Origin: Pleurotus ostreatus/Saccharomyces cerevisiae fusant
Lineage: Eukaryota > Opisthokonta
Direction: 5' to 3'
NCBI GenBank assembly: GCA_024196135.1
Contig: JAMQCK010000119.1
Span: 1 to 60,070 of the forward strand
DNA length: 60,070 nucleotides
Part shown: piece by piece, positions 43,315 through 54,400 of the stretch
Layout: each line of letters opens with the position of its first letter
How positions within the stretch are numbered: position 1 is the first letter of the stretch
Notes under the pieces: model-generated
Databases searched by the model: none
What the model saw: only the letters and a program-made list of their open reading frames with translations
What the model was told of the DNA's origin: nothing
Made by a program: the position numbers and the translations under genes

Positions 43315-44999
43315 CTACCAATGCCCGATGATTTCCTGTGGAGTGTAAGGCTCCTCGAGATACTTCATCTCATCTTCCAACAACTTAATATCGACCGCGC
43401 CTATGCCGCTATTAGTCTATGTCCTACCCTCAATACTACTCCCCCACTCACCGATCAAATCCTCCAGATTCTCCAGCGACGTCGTGCCCACGATAGGCGC
43501 CGTCACGCCCGGGCGGGCCATAATCCAGGCAAGCGACAGCTGCGCCATACTGCAGCCCTTCGTCTTCGCTAACTCCTCGACGCGACCGACGATGGACTCC
43601 ATGCTTTCCTGCGCCTTGCTGTACATGTTGATGAAGACGTCCGCTTCACCGCGCTTCGTCTGCTCCGCGAGCGGGCGGGTGAGGCGGCCGCGGGCGAGGG
43701 GGGACCAGGGGATTGAGCCGACGCCGTATTGCTGGGTAAGGGGGTGAGATTTTTGGGTATTCGGGAGTGAGGGAGAGGGGCGGTGGAAGGGACGCACGGC
43801 CAGGCTGGGGAACATCTCGCGCTCTTCCTCGCGGTAGAGGAGGCTGTAGTGGTTCTGCATCGAGATGAACGGCGTGAGCTTGTTCTGGATAGCGTAGGCT
43901 GTGATGGGAGGAAATCAGTGATGATATATATTGCAAGACGTTTGAACGCACTTTGCATGGCATGGACTGAAAAGTATTGGTAAGACTCGTTCTCTTAGAG
44001 GGTAAATAAAACGTACATTGATATGCGTAGCAGGACGACATCCCAATGTAGCGAACCCATCCGGCCTTGACAACGTCGTGCAGGGCCTGCATCTACAAGT
44101 TGGTTAGGACGACGATACATGGCCAGCGCTTTCGCGTATCCTCTCACCGTCTCCTCGATGGGCGTCTCATTGTCGAAGCGATGGCCTGAGAAACCCAGTC
44201 AATGCTGCATGATAGCCCAAAGCGAGGACCGCGCACACTGTAAAACATCAATGTAGTCCAGCTGAAGGCGCTCCAAGCTATGCTTGACAGAGTCAAAGAT
44301 ATGCTACGCATTTATCAGTATCGTGAGGGAACGGCGAGGCAGACCAACACACCTTGCGACTTAATCCATGCTGATTGACATAACCCTGCGTGTCGGGATT
44401 GACATCGACCGTGAAAGGCCCGCCGACCTCGCGCTTGACCTCGAAGAACACCTAGGACCCTTGCGTCAGCAGGTTGCACCCCATACGGCCACTACCGTAG
44501 TGCATACCTTCGTCATTACCACAATCTCGTCCCGCGGAAGATTGTGCTGCTTGATGGCCTTACCGAGAATAATTTCGGAGAGGCCGTTGCTGTAGACCTG
44601 TGGCAGACGCGTCAGAGTTTGGAGGAAGCCTGAGGCTCAAGTCGAATGAAGGCGCACGTTGGCGGTGTCAAAGGTGTTGATTCCTACGTCGTACGCGGCC
44701 TTGATGTGCTTGATACCCTCCTCTTCGCCGAGGACCCAGGGCTGCCATTCTGGAGGACGTCGCACGGGTTTTCGTGACAGTTAAGGAGAATAGGTTTTTG
44801 GTCAGCGATATATTTAGATCGAATCCCCAGGAGCAGGACGCACCAGGAGAGCCGTACGACATGCATCCAAGAATGATCTTGGATACTTTCAACCCAGAAT
44901 TGCCAAGGCGGACTGTTGGATTAGTGGTCATGTCGAGCGCGGACGTACGAATCGGCGAGAGGTTGACATACCGTAAGGGACTTTCTTCGGGTAAGACAT
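43315..44999 (-). CDS. Aldo/keto reductase, aryl-alcohol-dehydrogenase-like
   Basis: NADPH-dependent TIM-barrel oxidoreductase. Start 44999: MSYPKKVPY joined to VRLGNSGLKVSKIILGCMSY, GSPE and WQPWVLGEEEGIKHIKAAYD, then VGINTFDTANVYSNGLSEII (catalytic Asp and Tyr), NLPRDEIVVMTKV (catalytic Lys), HIFDSVKHSLERLQLDYIDV, LQCHRFDNETPIEET (catalytic His), MQALHDVVKAGWVRYIGMSS, FISMQNHYSLLYREEEREMF, GVGSIPWSPLARGRLTRPLA, MAQLSLAWIMARPGVTAPIV and GTTSLENLEDLI. The C-terminus is LEEPYTPQEIIGHW. The D-Y-K-H tetrad and the C-terminal cofactor-binding GTTSLENL are intact. About ten introns. A TATA box on the minus strand (45063-45070) lies about 65 bp upstream. It belongs to the group near fungal aryl-alcohol dehydrogenases, which in wood-decay fungi reduce aromatic aldehydes; the exact substrate is not evident. 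Confidence 0.9.
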
Positions 45000-45062
45000 G
45001 CTTGGTTACTTGAGGACGAGAGAGGGAGGATAAGACTATGGAAAGTCGTCTCTATCTCCGGT

Positions 45063-45070
45063 CTTTTATA
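45063..45070 (-). promoter_or_regulatory. TATA box of the aldo/keto reductase gene
   Basis: Reads TATAAAAG on the minus strand, 64 bp upstream of the ATG. Confidence 0.65.
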
Positions 45071-45755
45071 CCATGATAATTGGTGTTGCTGCTGTATTGC
45101 TGTCCTCTAATTAGAAGACTACACGGCTACCTGCCGTGTCTGCGTCTCTCCAGTGTCAAACAAATGCGCGTAAGCCGGAGCGTCGTGTACTGGTCGGCAG
45201 AGGCCACTCTGAGTAGTCATCGCTCGAAGTGAGAAGGCGCCTCTGCAGAAGCAAAAGAATTCCCCGTTTCGGAGCTCTGATGATTGAGCGCCAACAACGG
45301 GATTGCTCGATTAGGTGCTCCCGCCCGCCGCGTAGGTTCTCCTGTCGACGCGCGTCTCTCGGCCGTTAAGCAGAGATCAACATTGAGTGAGGCTCGTTCC
45401 GTTTCGGTGAAGTGACGAACCGTGACAATGTCACAGCGGTGCGTGACAGCTTCCGAGGTGTTTTTCAATCGCCTTGCCTTCAAGGTAGGGCCGGACTTGT
45501 TTTTTGAATACAGGAAGTGACAGTACGCTCGCACAGCGAGCAGCGACGACTCTATGGCTACAAGGAATGTCATACAGAACGTTCATAAAATACGGAGCAT
45601 AGAAGAGCTAGCTCTCCAGTGTCGACTTAACACTATAAACCAACACTGAACCTGCGCGGCAGGCCTGCGTAACGACGCGTTTCTAGCCCGCGATAAAACT
45701 TTGAATACGAATGCAAGACGTCCTAGGCGTCCCACGTATGACAATATGAGCGCAT
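45071..45755. other. Intergenic region, no recognised gene
   Basis: A minus frame (45217-45573, 118 codons) has no domain. Otherwise upstream sequence of the reductase and downstream sequence of the glycopeptide gene. Confidence 0.45.
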
Positions 45756-46920
45756 TCACTGCCCATGCCCCGACCGCCTATGCTTCGCCACGCGCTTCGC
45801 ATTGCGTCTCTCGGCGCGGCGGCGCACGCGGTTGGCGCAGCGGGCATTGCCGGTCTCGGCGGAGAGGACGGCTTTGGAGGCTGCGGGAGACGAGGCGGAT
45901 GCCTGCGAGGAGGAGGAGGCTGCGGGAGAGGAGGAGGAAGGCGCTTCGGCAACGGTGGGGGATGCGGCCTCAGCGGAGGTCGAAGATGAAGCCGAGTCCG
46001 ACGACTGCGAGGCCCCGTTGCCGTTGCCGCAGAAGGTGATGAGGAGGTTGACCTATATAGAAAGTAAAATCAGCTGCCGTATCTAACGCAGGGCGATCAA
46101 AGGGAAATCTGAATGGATGAAGGTGGGAGAGAAAGCTCACATCGTCCTCCTGGCACTGCACCTGCGCCTGGTAGTCGGTGGAGATGAAGAACGCGTTGAC
46201 GCCGCAGCTGTCGGAGTCGCCTGCATCATGAACATAAGTCTAACAGTTTTATATTCGACGAAAGTGAAGGACCTACACGTCTTCCCGTCCCCATCGCAGC
46301 CGCCGTAGTACGAGAAGGTGGTCGGGACGTTGAAGGCGAGCCTAATGGTAGCGAGCATGTCGCAATGAGTCAAACGAGTGTGGTAAAAGGAGAGAATTCG
46401 GACGCACGGTGGAATCAAGGACAGGTCCACGCTCGAGCCCGAGCCCGCGCTGCTGGGGTTGACGAGTGTGATCTCGGTCGTCATGCAGCCTTCGCCGTTG
46501 TACTTGCAGTCGCCTGTAGGCGTAAACACGTCAGAATGTATTCGCTGGCCGAGCCAACTCAGTATGGCGTACCGGTCTGTAGGTACCTGCGAGGCGCGTT
46601 AGCAAACTGCCTTACAGCGAGAGAGAAGTCGCCGACAACTCACGCGATCGCGGCAGCGAACTGGCCGTCAGACGTGTACTCGTTGGCGTCGCTGAGGCTG
46701 AGGGTGTTGCCGCCTTGGATAAGGGTAGGCTGGAAGGGAAGGAACGGGTCAGATGAGGGCACGGAAAGCAGTATGGTAGGAAGTTGGTCGGAAAAGAGGG
46801 AATACTCACCGTCCCATGCCCGCACTGGTTGTCAAACTTGATGGTGTGAGACTCTGCGTGGGCCAGGGTGGAGCGCAGAAGTAGGGCCGCGAGGGAGAGG
46901 GAAGCCGACTGGGTAAACAT
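45756..46920 (-). CDS. Secreted 'glycopeptide' family protein with arginine-rich tail
   Basis: Start 46920. Signal peptide (MFTQSASLSLAALLLRSTLA), then the family core HTIKFDNQCGHG, PTLIQGGNTLSLSDANEYTS, DGQFAAAIAYLQTG, DCKYNGEGCMTTEITLVNPS, SSVDLSLIPP, LAFNVPTTFSYYGGCDGDGK, SDSCGVNAFFISTDYQAQVQ and CQEDDVNLLITFCGNGNG. The core resembles thaumatin-like beta proteins in its N-terminal FDNQCG pattern and has paired cysteines. It is followed by a Ser/Ala-rich linker. Instead of a GPI signal the protein ends with a short arginine-rich segment (NRVRRRAERRNAKRVAKHRR). About five short introns. The family is common in agaricomycetes; no biochemical role is known to me. Confidence 0.8.
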
Positions 46921-48331
46921 CGTCGAAGTCGTGCGTAGGTGGGTCAACAGGTAGAGAGAGCTGCAGCCTCGCGTAGAAGGGCCGAAGGGATACGAGCTGG
47001 GTGTAAGTAAGGACAGCGAGTTGGAAGGATGGGCAAGGTGCAGGGATGGGAACGGTGCAGCCAGCACGCTGCAGTCTACGAGATGAAGGTCAAGAGCAAG
47101 AAGAACCGCGCAGCAGGTCCAGGTCCGCCGTCAAGATGCCGTGTCCGTTCAATCGAGCATTCAATTTCGAGGGTGCTCACGATAAACATAGCCCGTGCGA
47201 ATTTGTGAAATGTTGAAGTTTTGAGCGGGTGTGACTCGTTTGTGACGCAATGGGCAAGCGGGGACCTACAACTCTCATGGTCGTGATTCGTGAACAGTGG
47301 CGGGGCGAGAGGGATGAGGCTGAGCAGGACGGTGGGCGAAATCAGCCGCGTATACTTGTGCGAATAGGTCGTATACAGATAGATCGCAGCCTTTCATCTC
47401 CAAGTAGCTGATGCATAGCATGTGTAGGCCTCGGGGAAACGCAGGTAATACGGACCTTTTGCACGAGTACGCCAACGAGCAGCCCGGTAGCGACTAAGCA
47501 CCGTTCAACTTACCCGCCAGCTCGTTATTGTGATGCAGAGTTGCGGCGCCGACCGTTTTCACAGAAGTGCCGGGAAGTAAGCAAGGACGGTCCCCGGCGT
47601 GTAGGACTGGAAAAGATTGAGTGCAGTAGTGAAGGTCAAGGCGAGATGTTGAACACAGTTTGTGGCAAGTCGAGCTCAATAGTCTGACAATGGCCTTAGC
47701 GCAACGCATGACCGAGAGCGAGACACGACCTCGGGACCAAAGCAAGACCCGGAACGAAAGCGGAAGCATCAGACGCGATCGGCAAAGCGGCGGAGGGAAT
47801 GGTACTGTCGAGGTAGACAGAGTTTGTAGGATCTACCGAGACCCTGGACGATCTTCCAGACGAGGCGAGCGAGATAGCAGGCTGAATAGCGCAGCGCCTT
47901 ATTCCGATCGTGTGTATGTCGTAGTCAGGGATGCGAAGACGCCACGAGCCCAGTGCTAGCGCTACAGAAGAAGAACAATAGACGAGTCGGAAAGACGCGG
48001 CGTTGCATATAACTGTGTGAGCAAGCGGAGGACGCGGACCAGCTCGAAGACGCAGAGAACAATGGAGGGTCGAGGCGGGGCACGTGTTGATGGGTATTTG
48101 CGCCATGTTGATATCGGGGGTGTCCGCTTTGGGAATTGCCTCGTGCCATCACGTCGAGTCTGCTCTTCTTTCTCTCCTTCCCCGCGACATCCTTATATTC
48201 CCACCGTGTAATTTGCGCCACATATCCTCCAACGCTCAGACCACCACCTACTCCCCCATCTATAAACCCAGCGAACGCTACGAACCGACCAGAAATTCCC
48301 CTGTCCTCTGAACTATCCTTACTTCCGCAAT
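46921..48331. other. Intergenic region, no recognised gene
   Basis: About 1.4 kb between divergently transcribed genes. ORFs on both strands (for example minus 47494-47769) lack domains. A TATA box lies at 48261 near the right end. Confidence 0.45.
48261..48266 (+). promoter_or_regulatory. TATA box of the large orphan gene
   Basis: TATAAA, 71 bp before the ATG at 48332. Confidence 0.55.
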
Positions 48332-51300
48332 ATGTCTGCTGTGGACGAGTCCGGCGAAGTCTGGAAGCCGTTCCTTATGCGGTCTAGCACTCCAGGTGCG
48401 TCCACCACACTCTTGCACGATACTTCCATACTGATACTGCCTGCAGGCCCCAACGAGAAAGGTGAACACCACGTCCGACGTGTGCAACACGACACTAACC
48501 TATCGTCAGTCTTGAACTGGGTCGAAACGATGAGCCGCGAAGGCGTCGACACCACCCCTCCCGCATCCCTCTTTGAACACGACGGTCCACGCAGCCGTAC
48601 TCCCTCGCAGCGTGCCCCCTCCAACGCTGGCCCATTTTCACCCGCCAAGAGTCACCGCAGCGAGCTGCGTAACGTTCCCGTGCGCGATGACTTCACGCCC
48701 ACCCTAATCTCGAGCTGACCTCAGCGCAGGAGAATGGAGACGATATTGACTCCAACGCCCAGGAGCGGTCAGACGCCGGGCAGACGGAGACACCGGCGGT
48801 GCGTGGCCCATCCTTCCCCATACACTTGTGCTAATTCGTTCTCCCCTTAGCACGAGCCAGGTCCCCAGGATCCCCCTGGGCCACGCGCAAAGTACGAGTC
48901 GCAGGAGACTGCCCCCTCCTTTGGCAACAAGGGACCCATGCCTGCTGAAGACATCTCCTTTACGAACCCTTACGCTCCCACATGGCAGGTCCGTATAACC
49001 TCCTCGCCACATTGCCCAGTCGCTCATTCGGACTTCTAGCCGAACTGGGGAGCCCAATCCAATACTGCCACTCCCCGCAATGGTGCGACGAACGGGCTAC
49101 CTACTTCTCCATCCAACGGTGCCGCGGGCGTGGCGCTTCCGGCTTCGACCGTCGGTCCTTCTAGAGTGGCGTCTCCGCAGGATACGATCAACATTGCGGT
49201 TGAGAGTCCATCACAGTCTACTAAGTCTCGGACGCGGTCACATGCACCGTCCCAGCAGGCGCCTTCCGAAAGGGCTCGAAGCCCCCCAACTGTACGCGTC
49301 CTCTCCTTCCTTTCTTGTTCCTGTTCTCACCTTCTTTTAGTCCCCACGACCTGCATCGCGCACAGGCACTGCGCAGCCCCCTCCTGAAGAACCCTGGTCT
49401 CCCAAATCCCAAGCAAGGTCGCGTGTGACTGCGGCGAAGAGCCCGACCGGTTCCCAGTACCCGCCGCTCCCTTCAACAAGGAATGGCGGCGACGACTGGG
49501 ACGCCCCCATGTCTCCCAAATCGCAAGCTTACTCAAAGGCGCCATCCGTCTCCCCCTCGGATTCCCTCTCCCAATTCAAGCCCCGCAAAGACAAGTCCGT
49601 TAACGGCAACAGTGCGTCACACTTCTTCGCTCGCGCAGCGCGAACACGAGGCCGCTCACACGTTTCCCTCTTTCTCCCATGTTAGGTCGCGCCCCGCCGC
49701 CCGCGTCGGTCATGTCTGGCGGGAACCACCAGAACCGGCCGTTCTCCCCCTACCGGCACGCGCCTACGAACGAGGACCTGCTGCACGCGGCAACGCGCGG
49801 CCGCGGGCTCGTGATCCCGGAGGAGAGCGAGAAGGCGCTGTCGACGATCGAGGAGAAGCGCTCGAAGGCGCCGAGCGCGGCCCCCTCTGCCGCGTCGCGC
49901 CACACGAAGCAGCCGTCCGTGGTCTCGCACGCGCGAAGTAAGCAGCCGACGGTCGTCACCCAGCACTCGCAGTCCCCGAGCAAGGCGCCGAGCAAGGCGA
50001 AGAGCCCGATTAGCCCGACGCGAGAGGCGGACGACCTGAACGCGGACGAGGTAAGGATGGTGGAGGACGTGCTGGCGAATAACCACCATGGGGAGACGCC
50101 GAGAACGTCGTATTATGCGGCGTCGGTCTTGGAGCCGGATGTGGTGAACTCGCATTTCCACGATAACGATCTGTGTGTGCTGCTGCACCAGGAGAGCGAC
50201 CCGAATGTGCATGAGGTGGTGAAGCGGGCGCTGAGGAAGGCGATTAGGCAGAGGGTCAAGAAGTTGGGGATGAAGATTGACAATGAGGTGCGTGGCCCTA
50301 TCTGGAAGTGTTCCACAGTCACTGACAACGCATATAGTCCATCAAGGAGTACAAGCGCGCGCACGCTCACGATGGCGAGGAGGGTGACCTCGGAAATGAG
50401 GTGTGTGAATCATGATCGAGCAATAGGCGCCGGCAACTGATCACGCAAGCAGGAACCACCCAAATGGGCCGCCGACATCAAGCGCGAGCTCGTGCTCATG
50501 CAACAGCGCATCGAGAGTCTCGGGCCCAAGATCGAAAACCTCCGCCCCGCGTCCCCCGGCTCGTACCAGGCCGACTCCCGCTACGACCACGCCTACGAGG
50601 GCGACGAGACGCGCACGCCCATGACGCAGACGGTCAACATCCACACGCAACCTGGCACGCTCGCCGACTCCATGTACCAGCCCCCCGAGAGCGAGCTCGT
50701 CGTCGACGAGGAACCCGTGGACAACTTCGACGAGGCGGACCGGGAGTTCAACCACACCCCGACGCCGCGGCAGCCGTACCCGGGCTCGGCGAACCATGAG
50801 TACGGGTCGGAGGGCCAGCGCGACGACTCGCCAGGGCAAATGTTCTTGGAGGAGGAGTTGTACAAGTTAAGGCAGAAGCCCTCGTCGGAGGTGCATTCGC
50901 CGTTGTCGCATGCGAGCTGGGATGTGAAGCCTGCGGGCGAGCCGGATGATGATGACCACAATGCGCCTGCGCCCTCTGGTCTTCCTACCATCCCCGACTC
51001 GAACGCGGACGCGTACTCTGAGCAGCGCGCAGGTTCCCCGCCCCTCCCTCCGGTCCCGCAAAACCAGCTCGCCTCGCCCGGCCCACAATCCCCCCAGGCA
51101 TGGAACCCCGCGGACGTCAGCGCCGAAGCCCAGCAGCTCCCGCCCTGGCAGCGCATCCACCAGCGCCTGCTCAACTGGGCGATCATCTGGCCGTCCAGCG
51201 AGCTCGACGCCGCGCTCAACAGCACGACGCGCGGGCACCAGGTCGACGAGGTCGCGCTCAGCATCTGGGCGACGCAGACGTACAAGCGCTACGTGCGCGC

Positions 51301-51942
51301 GCGGCTCATGGACTCCCCGCCGGGCGTCGTCGACCGCTTGTTCGTGCCGCCGAATATGGCGGACGCGATCAGCAATGCGGTGTTTAATGGGAGGCATGGG
51401 GATGCGTGTGGGATGCTGAGGGATTTGTGGCATCCGTTTGGGTTGGAGGGTATGCCGCGATTGCTGGTCGTGCTCGCGAAGCACCGCTCGGATCCGAACC
51501 ACTGGGTGGTTCATAGGTACGCTGTCATCATTCATAACCTCCTTGTCCACTTGGCTGACCACTACCACTCAGATTCTCCCTCCCCGACGGCGCCCTCACC
51601 ACGTACGACACCTACCCCGAGCGCACCCTCCCCGACGGCCGGCCGCTCGGGTGGTGGTTCGCCATCCGCATCGCGTGGCCGAACGCGATCTACCCATCCC
51701 CGGACCACCTCATGCAGAAGATGGTCCGCCTGCACCGCCCGATGCAGCTGCCCATCGACAACTCGGTCGCGGCGGCGGGCATCTGGCGCAACGTGCTCAT
51801 GGGCTCGCGCGCGGAGCGCAGCTTGGATTTGGAGCGTCTGCGCGATCTGATCAATACGGAGGTGAAGAACTTGCGGCAGAGGAAGCAGGTGGGCAAGCTG
51901 TCGATTGCGTCGCCGAGGCCGGCGTGGCAGGATATGAGCTAA
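48332..51942 (+). CDS. Large mostly disordered basidiomycete protein, unknown function
   Basis: Roughly 1,000 aa after splicing. The N-terminus (MSAVDESGEVWKPFLMRSST) is joined by a 15-nt exon to VLNWVETMSREGVDTTPPAS. A long Ser/Pro-rich disordered part follows with many SP/TP sites (SKSPTGS, SPRPASRTGTAQPPP, SVVSHARSKQPTVVTQHSQS, SPSKAPSKAKSPISPT). Two folded-looking parts remain. The first, at about 50060-50450, has a helix-rich segment (DDLNADEVRMVEDVLANNHH, DLCVLLHQESDPNVHEVVKR, KAIRQRVKKLGMKIDNE). The second is C-terminal (PPWQRIHQRLLNWAIIWPSS, DEVALSIWATQTYKRYVRAR, FVPPNMADAISNAVFNGRHG, LRDLWHPFGLEGMPRLLVVL, WFAIRIAWPNAIYPSPDHLM) and ends SPRPAWQDMS. I recognise no named domain. SP/TP richness with two ordered ends suggests a phosphoregulated scaffold, but this is inference. 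Confidence 0.8.
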
Positions 51943-52348
51943 GGGGGTGGAGGATGGAATGCTCTCGCCGCTGGAGGAGACGAAGTAACGAATGAACGAT
52001 TTAGAACGAACTGAGACGCTTACTTACCTACTTACGACCCCCGCCGCATGACTACTAATGGCTTGCGCGCCGCTTTGTGCTACCTTTATTGACTTCTGAA
52101 GTTCTTTTTCATCTACTTCCGAAGTTCCCTTCCTTTCCATTCTTCTGAAAATCTCTTCCTCTTTTCCCTCCTTGGTGCCGTCGGACTTGGAGTCGCTGGT
52201 TGATGAACGTCTGTCTGTAGTAGCTGCTGGTTCTTTGCTTCTCTGCCCTTGTTGTAAATCATAGGAGTAGACTGACGTGTGTAACTTGATCTTCGCCTTT
52301 CGCTTTGAGTCCTATGTATACAAGAAGCCGTGCGTTATGCCTGACATA
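51943..52348. other. Intergenic region between convergent genes
   Basis: About 400 bp of pyrimidine-rich 3' flank with several CTTCTGAAGT-like stretches (52092-52150). No gene. Confidence 0.5.
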
Positions 52349-53224
52349 TCACTCCCGAAGAGTGTCCTCAACAAGCAGGAACACTGCCCGATGCCCTTCC
52401 ACCTCGTTCTCGTACACGTTTCCGGTAACCTCCTCCATGAGCCGGCCCCATCTATCCTCAGGCATGACCGCCGTCACGCTGACCTCCCAATATTCCGGCA
52501 GCCACCCCGCCGCCTCCCAGTCGAAAATGCCCGACACATGTCCATCCTCGCCCACCATGACATTGTGCCGCTTCAGATCCCCATGCGAGAACACAATCGC
52601 ATGCTCGGGCAGCGCGAAGAAGCGGTGCGCCACGACCGCCGTGCCCGCGTCGTGCTCGTTCCCGACGCGGAAGCAGCGGCGCAGCGCCTTCTGGAACGCG
52701 CGCTCGTCGTCGAAGGCGGGCAGCTCGCCGTTGGGGATCATGGGCCCGCGGACGGGACCGCCTGCGACGCCGCACACCCGACGGCCGAAGGGGCTGGCGT
52801 AGGCGCGCATACGGCTGAGGATGCGCTGCAGGTCGATCTTGATGAGCGTCCAGTCGATTTGGCCGTCTTCGACCTGGTCGAGGACGCGGCCGGGGAGTCT
52901 CGTCATGAGGATGGAGCGGCTGGTACCGTACTCGCCGTATGAGATGCAGCGTGGGGCGGGGACGCCCATAGCGCGAGCGAGATTCATGGCGAGACCTTCC
53001 TCTTCGCGCAAGTGTTCGTGCGATTTGAGAATGAGGCCGAAGGGCAAAGGATAGATGGTGCGTTCACGAGGAACACTCAGAAGCCGTGCATAAAGCAATG
53101 AAAGCGGTTTGAGCAGTAATTCATGCAAGTAGCCACAGATTGTCCTTGTCAGCGCAGATGATGGGGAGCCAATGGGTGGACATGGAATTGGCGAAGGCGG
53201 CGGAGTGAGGGGCGACACTGACAT
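52349..53224 (-). CDS. APH-family kinase-fold phosphotransferase
   Basis: Single-exon, 291 aa. Aminoglycoside-phosphotransferase-like fold, which in fungi forms a large family of small-molecule kinases with mostly unknown substrates (not evidence of drug resistance). Visible are YPLPFGLILKSHEHLREEEG (the lysine/helix region), AMNLARAMGVPAPRCISYGE, SILMTRLPGRVLDQVED, the catalytic loop HAIVFSHGDLKRHNVMVGED (H-G-D-x-x-x-x-N, with K-R before H-N), and the metal-binding GIFDWEAAGWLPEYWEVSVT. Both catalytic Asp residues are present. The intronless structure is unusual next to its intron-rich neighbours. ATG 53224 is the first in frame. Confidence 0.85.
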   Translation of the reverse strand: MSVSPLTPPPSPIPCPPIGSPSSALTRTICGYLHELLLKPLSLLYARLLSVPRERTIYPLPFGLILKSHEHLREEEGLAMNLARAMGVPAPRCISYGEYGTSRSILMTRLPGRVLDQVEDGQIDWTLIKIDLQRILSRMRAYASPFGRRVCGVAGGPVRGPMIPNGELPAFDDERAFQKALRRCFRVGNEHDAGTAVVAHRFFALPEHAIVFSHGDLKRHNVMVGEDGHVSGIFDWEAAGWLPEYWEVSVTAVMPEDRWGRLMEEVTGNVYENEVEGHRAVFLLVEDTLRE

Positions 53225-53540
53225 GGTTTAGCAATGCAATCGTTCGTTACGAACTTTGTCTTGACCTGAGGTGGACGTCAAAAGCAACCTCTTTCGTCGC
53301 GAGTTTGATCCGGACCACCCTGGACCCACAAGTTCAAACTAGATTTCCACCGCGAGTAGATTGCCACAATCACTTCAAGTTCATAGGTGCTTCCACGGGT
53401 TTTGCAAGTACGTATATGAAGAAGAGGGTATTTTATACCAGTACAGGGGATTTTGACTGGACAACGGCTGTCACGACCGATGCAGCGTCAGCAAGCGTCA
53501 ACAATTCGATCGACCAAAGCGCTCACAGAAAGCTGAGCCC
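53225..53540. other. Intergenic region, no recognised gene
   Basis: About 315 bp. A short plus frame (53305-53544) has no domain. Confidence 0.5.
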
Positions 53541-53902
53541 CTAGCTATCCCCCGAGTAGCGGGTAGAGCACCAGTCCGAAATGACAAGTATAGCGCGCGT
53601 GTGCTCCGCCAGGCCACCCGGCAAGCTACTCCAATACGTCCACACGCATTTCATGATATCGTCTATCTCATCGCCGCAGACGCACTCCGCGAACTCTGGA
53701 GAATTGGCGGACTGCTTGCAGTAGGGCTGGATGCAGATGTCAACGGGCCCCGCTATAGGTCAAGGTCAGTCAGTTGTCCATCCTCGCGTTTTCCCGACCA
53801 CGAAGGCGGCGTTGCGGTAGCAGATAGATACGCACGGTCGACCTGCGCCCTCACCATGCTGGACATGGTGGCAATTGCGAGTGCGACGGTGCTGATACGC
53901 AT
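53541..53902 (-). CDS. Small secreted six-cysteine protein, twin copy A
   Basis: Exon 1 53836-53902 and exon 2 53541-53752 (83-nt intron) give exactly 92 aa. Signal peptide MRISTVALAIATMSSMVRAQ, then VDPGPVDICIQPYCKQSANS, PEFAECVCGDEIDDIMKCVW, TYWSSLPGGLAEHTRAILVI and SDWCSTRYSGDS. Six cysteines in the mature part, with a C-x-C core (ECVC). Copy B at 55066-55418 has the same length, the same intron phase and the same cysteine places. Spacing is not that of CFEM (eight cysteines) nor that of the four proteins at 14-23 kb. No family recognised; small, secreted and cysteine-rich fits an effector or signalling peptide, which is inference. Confidence 0.8.
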
Positions 53903-53981
53903 TTTTTCTGTTGAGGCGTTGATTGTGGTCGATGAATGTGTGCGGCGTAGGGTTGGGACAGTCATGCCCAGCGCCTCTACC

Positions 53982-53988
53982 TTATATA
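53982..53988 (-). promoter_or_regulatory. TATA box of twin copy A
   Basis: Reads TATATAA on the minus strand, 80 bp upstream of the ATG at 53902. The matching element of copy B is at the same distance. Confidence 0.65.
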
Positions 53989-54047
53989 CGCATGGGAAGG
54001 TTGGCTCAGTGCATGCCCAGGAAAGGACAAGTAGCGCGCGGAAGGAG

Positions 54048-54100
54048 CTCTGCAAGGGTAAAATGACGGTCATGAGAGCGCAAGCCGTGGTCTGACCTTC
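54048..54100 (-). promoter_or_regulatory. Conserved upstream block of twin copy A
   Basis: Plus-strand reading includes GCAAGGGTAAAATGACGGTC and GAGCGCAAGCCGT. It aligns with 55568-55620 over about 53 bp at roughly three quarters identity and sits about 60 bp beyond the TATA box in both copies. Confidence 0.6.
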
Positions 54101-54400
54101 GCGAATTGAGGTTATTCCCGCCTGGAGGACGCGGTAAGACCGCGATAAGAATACTTCACGTAGGCACTGGGCTGTCATGTGCCCACGGCGTCACCCTTTT
54201 GGAGGGTTGACGTTGCATAGAACGTTCTGTAGGCCGTAAATATGCATGCGTTGTATGGTAATGCGCCCGCTCGACGCAGCAAGTGAGGTCGTTATCCGTA
54301 GTGGCAGCGAGGAAGAGGATTGCACCGTGGTGGGGTATCCACACTCGAGAAGAGAGGTGGAGTCCGACTAGTGTGTTGGTAACTTGAGTGCAAAGCACGT

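Noticed and set aside
43569..44092. Two minus ORFs overlapping the aldo/keto reductase
   Set aside because: They combine one true exon with read-through into introns; the spliced reductase explains the region.
49682..50212. 176-codon minus ORF opposite the large orphan
   Set aside because: Arg/Val-rich antisense shadow of a GC-biased coding exon.
52349..53224. Antibiotic-resistance gene
   Set aside because: The kinase fold resembles aminoglycoside phosphotransferases, but fungal members of this fold are common and not linked to drug resistance.
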